10,000 nucleotides of DNA from Chromera velia (taxonomy: Eukaryota; Sar; Chromeraceae). Shown here piece after piece: positions 9,761-10,000 of this stretch. Under the pieces are notes generated by a model, which saw nothing but the letters and a program-made list of their open reading frames with translations, was not told the DNA's origin and ran no database searches. Made by a program: the position numbers and the translations under genes. The stretch spans positions 120,001 through 130,000 of the forward strand of contig JAHBMJ010001549.1 of NCBI GenBank assembly GCA_018398765.1, read 5' to 3'. Within the stretch, counting starts at the first letter, position 1. Each line of letters starts with the position of its first letter.

Positions 9761-9793
<33 letters not shown>

Positions 9794-10000
9794 ACGGAAA
9801 AAATGCGAAGGGAAACAGACAGATAGATGGAAATGATGTGTCAAAACTTCGAGCGAAAGAATCCTTTTGCCATGAAAGTGAAGGAAAAAGGAACAAACAG
9901 ACTAGGGAGAAGTTCTTGTTCTGCGGGCGGATTTTCTTGAGGCAATAAAGATGACGAAGAAACGTCACCGACCGGGTCTCTTCTCTTCTAGCAAACGCTG
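6639..10000 (-). CDS. PRIM2: DNA primase large subunit, C-terminal Fe-S half, 8 exons (5' part beyond window)
   Basis: The large subunit pairs with the catalytic primase subunit and pol alpha in the nucleus, and its C-terminal [4Fe-4S] domain helps start RNA primers. Exons on the minus strand: 10000-9969 (partial), 9751-9670, 9317-9267, 8817-8751, 8475-8392, 7899-7871, 7538-7490, 6777-6639. Joined, they give 176 residues with all phases matching and a TAG stop at 6641-6639. Family landmarks in order: VDAEKF, SYNIRHAYGREGKRADY, SPWSC (Cys at 9306-9304), GPGEVHGCPF (Cys at 8797-8795), GKHFQLACLKYF (Cys at 8399-8397) and GNHPN. These match the last three of the four cluster cysteines of human p58 (367, 384, 424 from memory). 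Spacings are 20 and 41 residues here against 17 and 40 in human. The first exon piece (AFARREETRS) is the weakest, because the family usually has FW where this has FA. The last exon adds a Gly/Ser/Glu/Gln-rich, probably disordered tail. No frameshift or internal stop is seen, so the gene looks functional. Confidence 0.93.
6784..6828. repeat. (AC)n microsatellite at the last primase 3' splice site
   Basis: An AC run with one AT interruption on the plus strand. On the transcribed minus strand it reads (TG)n and ends next to GCTTCAG, the acceptor of the last primase exon. It therefore seems to stand in for the polypyrimidine tract. Confidence 0.95.
7871..7899 (-). other. 29-nt micro-exon of the primase gene
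   Basis: The exon is flanked by TGCATGCAG on its 5' side and a GTACGC donor on its 3' side. It encodes the last base of a Lys codon, then YFQVKHPEA, then the first base of a Gly codon. This fills exactly the gap between the LAC cysteine exon and the NHPN exon, where human p58 has KYFEMIHN. Leaving it out would break the reading frame, since 29 is not a multiple of three. Confidence 0.85.
8545..8598. repeat. Compound (TC)n-(AC)n microsatellite in a primase intron
   Basis: Plus strand TC repeats run directly into AC repeats, with a single GGT interruption. The repeat lies inside the 8750-8476 intron, about 70 bp upstream (in transcript terms) of its acceptor. Confidence 0.95.
8828..8851. repeat. 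(AGGC)n tetranucleotide repeat at a primase 3' splice site
   Basis: Six AGGC units on the plus strand. On the transcribed strand this is (GCCT)n, just ahead of GTTGCATGCAG at the start of the exon carrying the HGCPF cysteine, so it supplies the pyrimidine-rich tract. Confidence 0.92.
9007..9034. repeat. (GA)n microsatellite in a primase intron
   Basis: A GA run with one A insertion on the plus strand, inside the 9266-8818 intron. It has no visible link to a splice site. Confidence 0.93.
9763..9792. repeat. (AG)n microsatellite acting as polypyrimidine tract
   Basis: A perfect 30-bp AG run on the plus strand. On the transcribed strand it is (CT)n ending in GCTGCATGCAG, the acceptor of the SYNIRH exon of the primase gene. 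Confidence 0.95.

Larger units (their letters stand above)
6778..9968 (-). other. Seven GT-AG introns of the primase gene
   Basis: Introns, in transcript order: 9968-9752 (donor GTGACG), 9669-9318 (GTGAGT), 9266-8818 (GTGAGT), 8750-8476 (GTGAGT), 8391-7900 (GTCAGT), 7870-7539 (GTACGC) and 7489-6778 (GTGCGT). Acceptors are TGCATGCAG (9760-9752, 8826-8818, 7908-7900), ACTGCAG (9324-9318), ATTGCAG (7545-7539), CCTCCAG (8482-8476) and GCTTCAG (6784-6778). Lengths run from 217 to 712 nt. The choice of sites is fixed by homology on both sides and by phase, except for two cases. The donor at 7489 competes with GTAGGT at 7485. The donor at 9968 depends on a short exon. Apart from simple repeats the introns hold no recognised gene. 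Confidence 0.8.

Overview
The window is eukaryotic nuclear DNA. The evidence is a gene cut by many short GT-AG introns, a degraded LINE-type retrotransposon and many simple repeats. The intron-rich gene, the many TGCATGC motifs in its introns and the mixed base composition would fit a chromerid or another alveolate such as Chromera velia. That placement is a guess, because no rRNA or organelle marker is present.

Left part (1 to about 5690, minus strand): an old non-LTR retrotransposon, read right to left and running off the left edge. A possible 5' leader (about 5484-5690) holds a 14-bp tandem repeat. ORF1 (4485-5483) has a coiled coil and two in-frame TAG stops. A second coiled-coil frame follows (about 4080-4484). 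Next comes about 1.1 kb with no LINE homology and an opposite strand bias (about 2978-4080), possibly an insertion. ORF2 (1-2977) encodes an APE-type endonuclease followed by a reverse transcriptase with an FADD active site. Frameshifts and at least eight in-frame stops show that this copy is dead.

Middle (about 5690-6638): a very AT-rich block of about 400 bp, then about 530 bp with no recognisable gene that includes a (TC)n tract.

Right part (6639-10000, minus strand): the 3' half of the gene for the large subunit of eukaryotic DNA primase (PRIM2/PRI2/p58). I rebuilt it from eight exons. The C-terminal iron-sulfur domain is clear: the SYNIRH...GREGKR block, three of the four expected cluster cysteines with near-normal spacing, and the NHPN motif. 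One exon is only 29 nt. All exon phases agree and the joined sequence is open to a TAG stop. Several introns end in TGCATGCAG, and others end next to CT or TG microsatellites that seem to serve as the polypyrimidine tract.

Primase and LINE lie on the same strand, with the primase stop about 1 kb upstream of the LINE start. They have no functional link. Most long open frames on the plus strand are antisense shadows of the purine-rich LINE or of primase introns.
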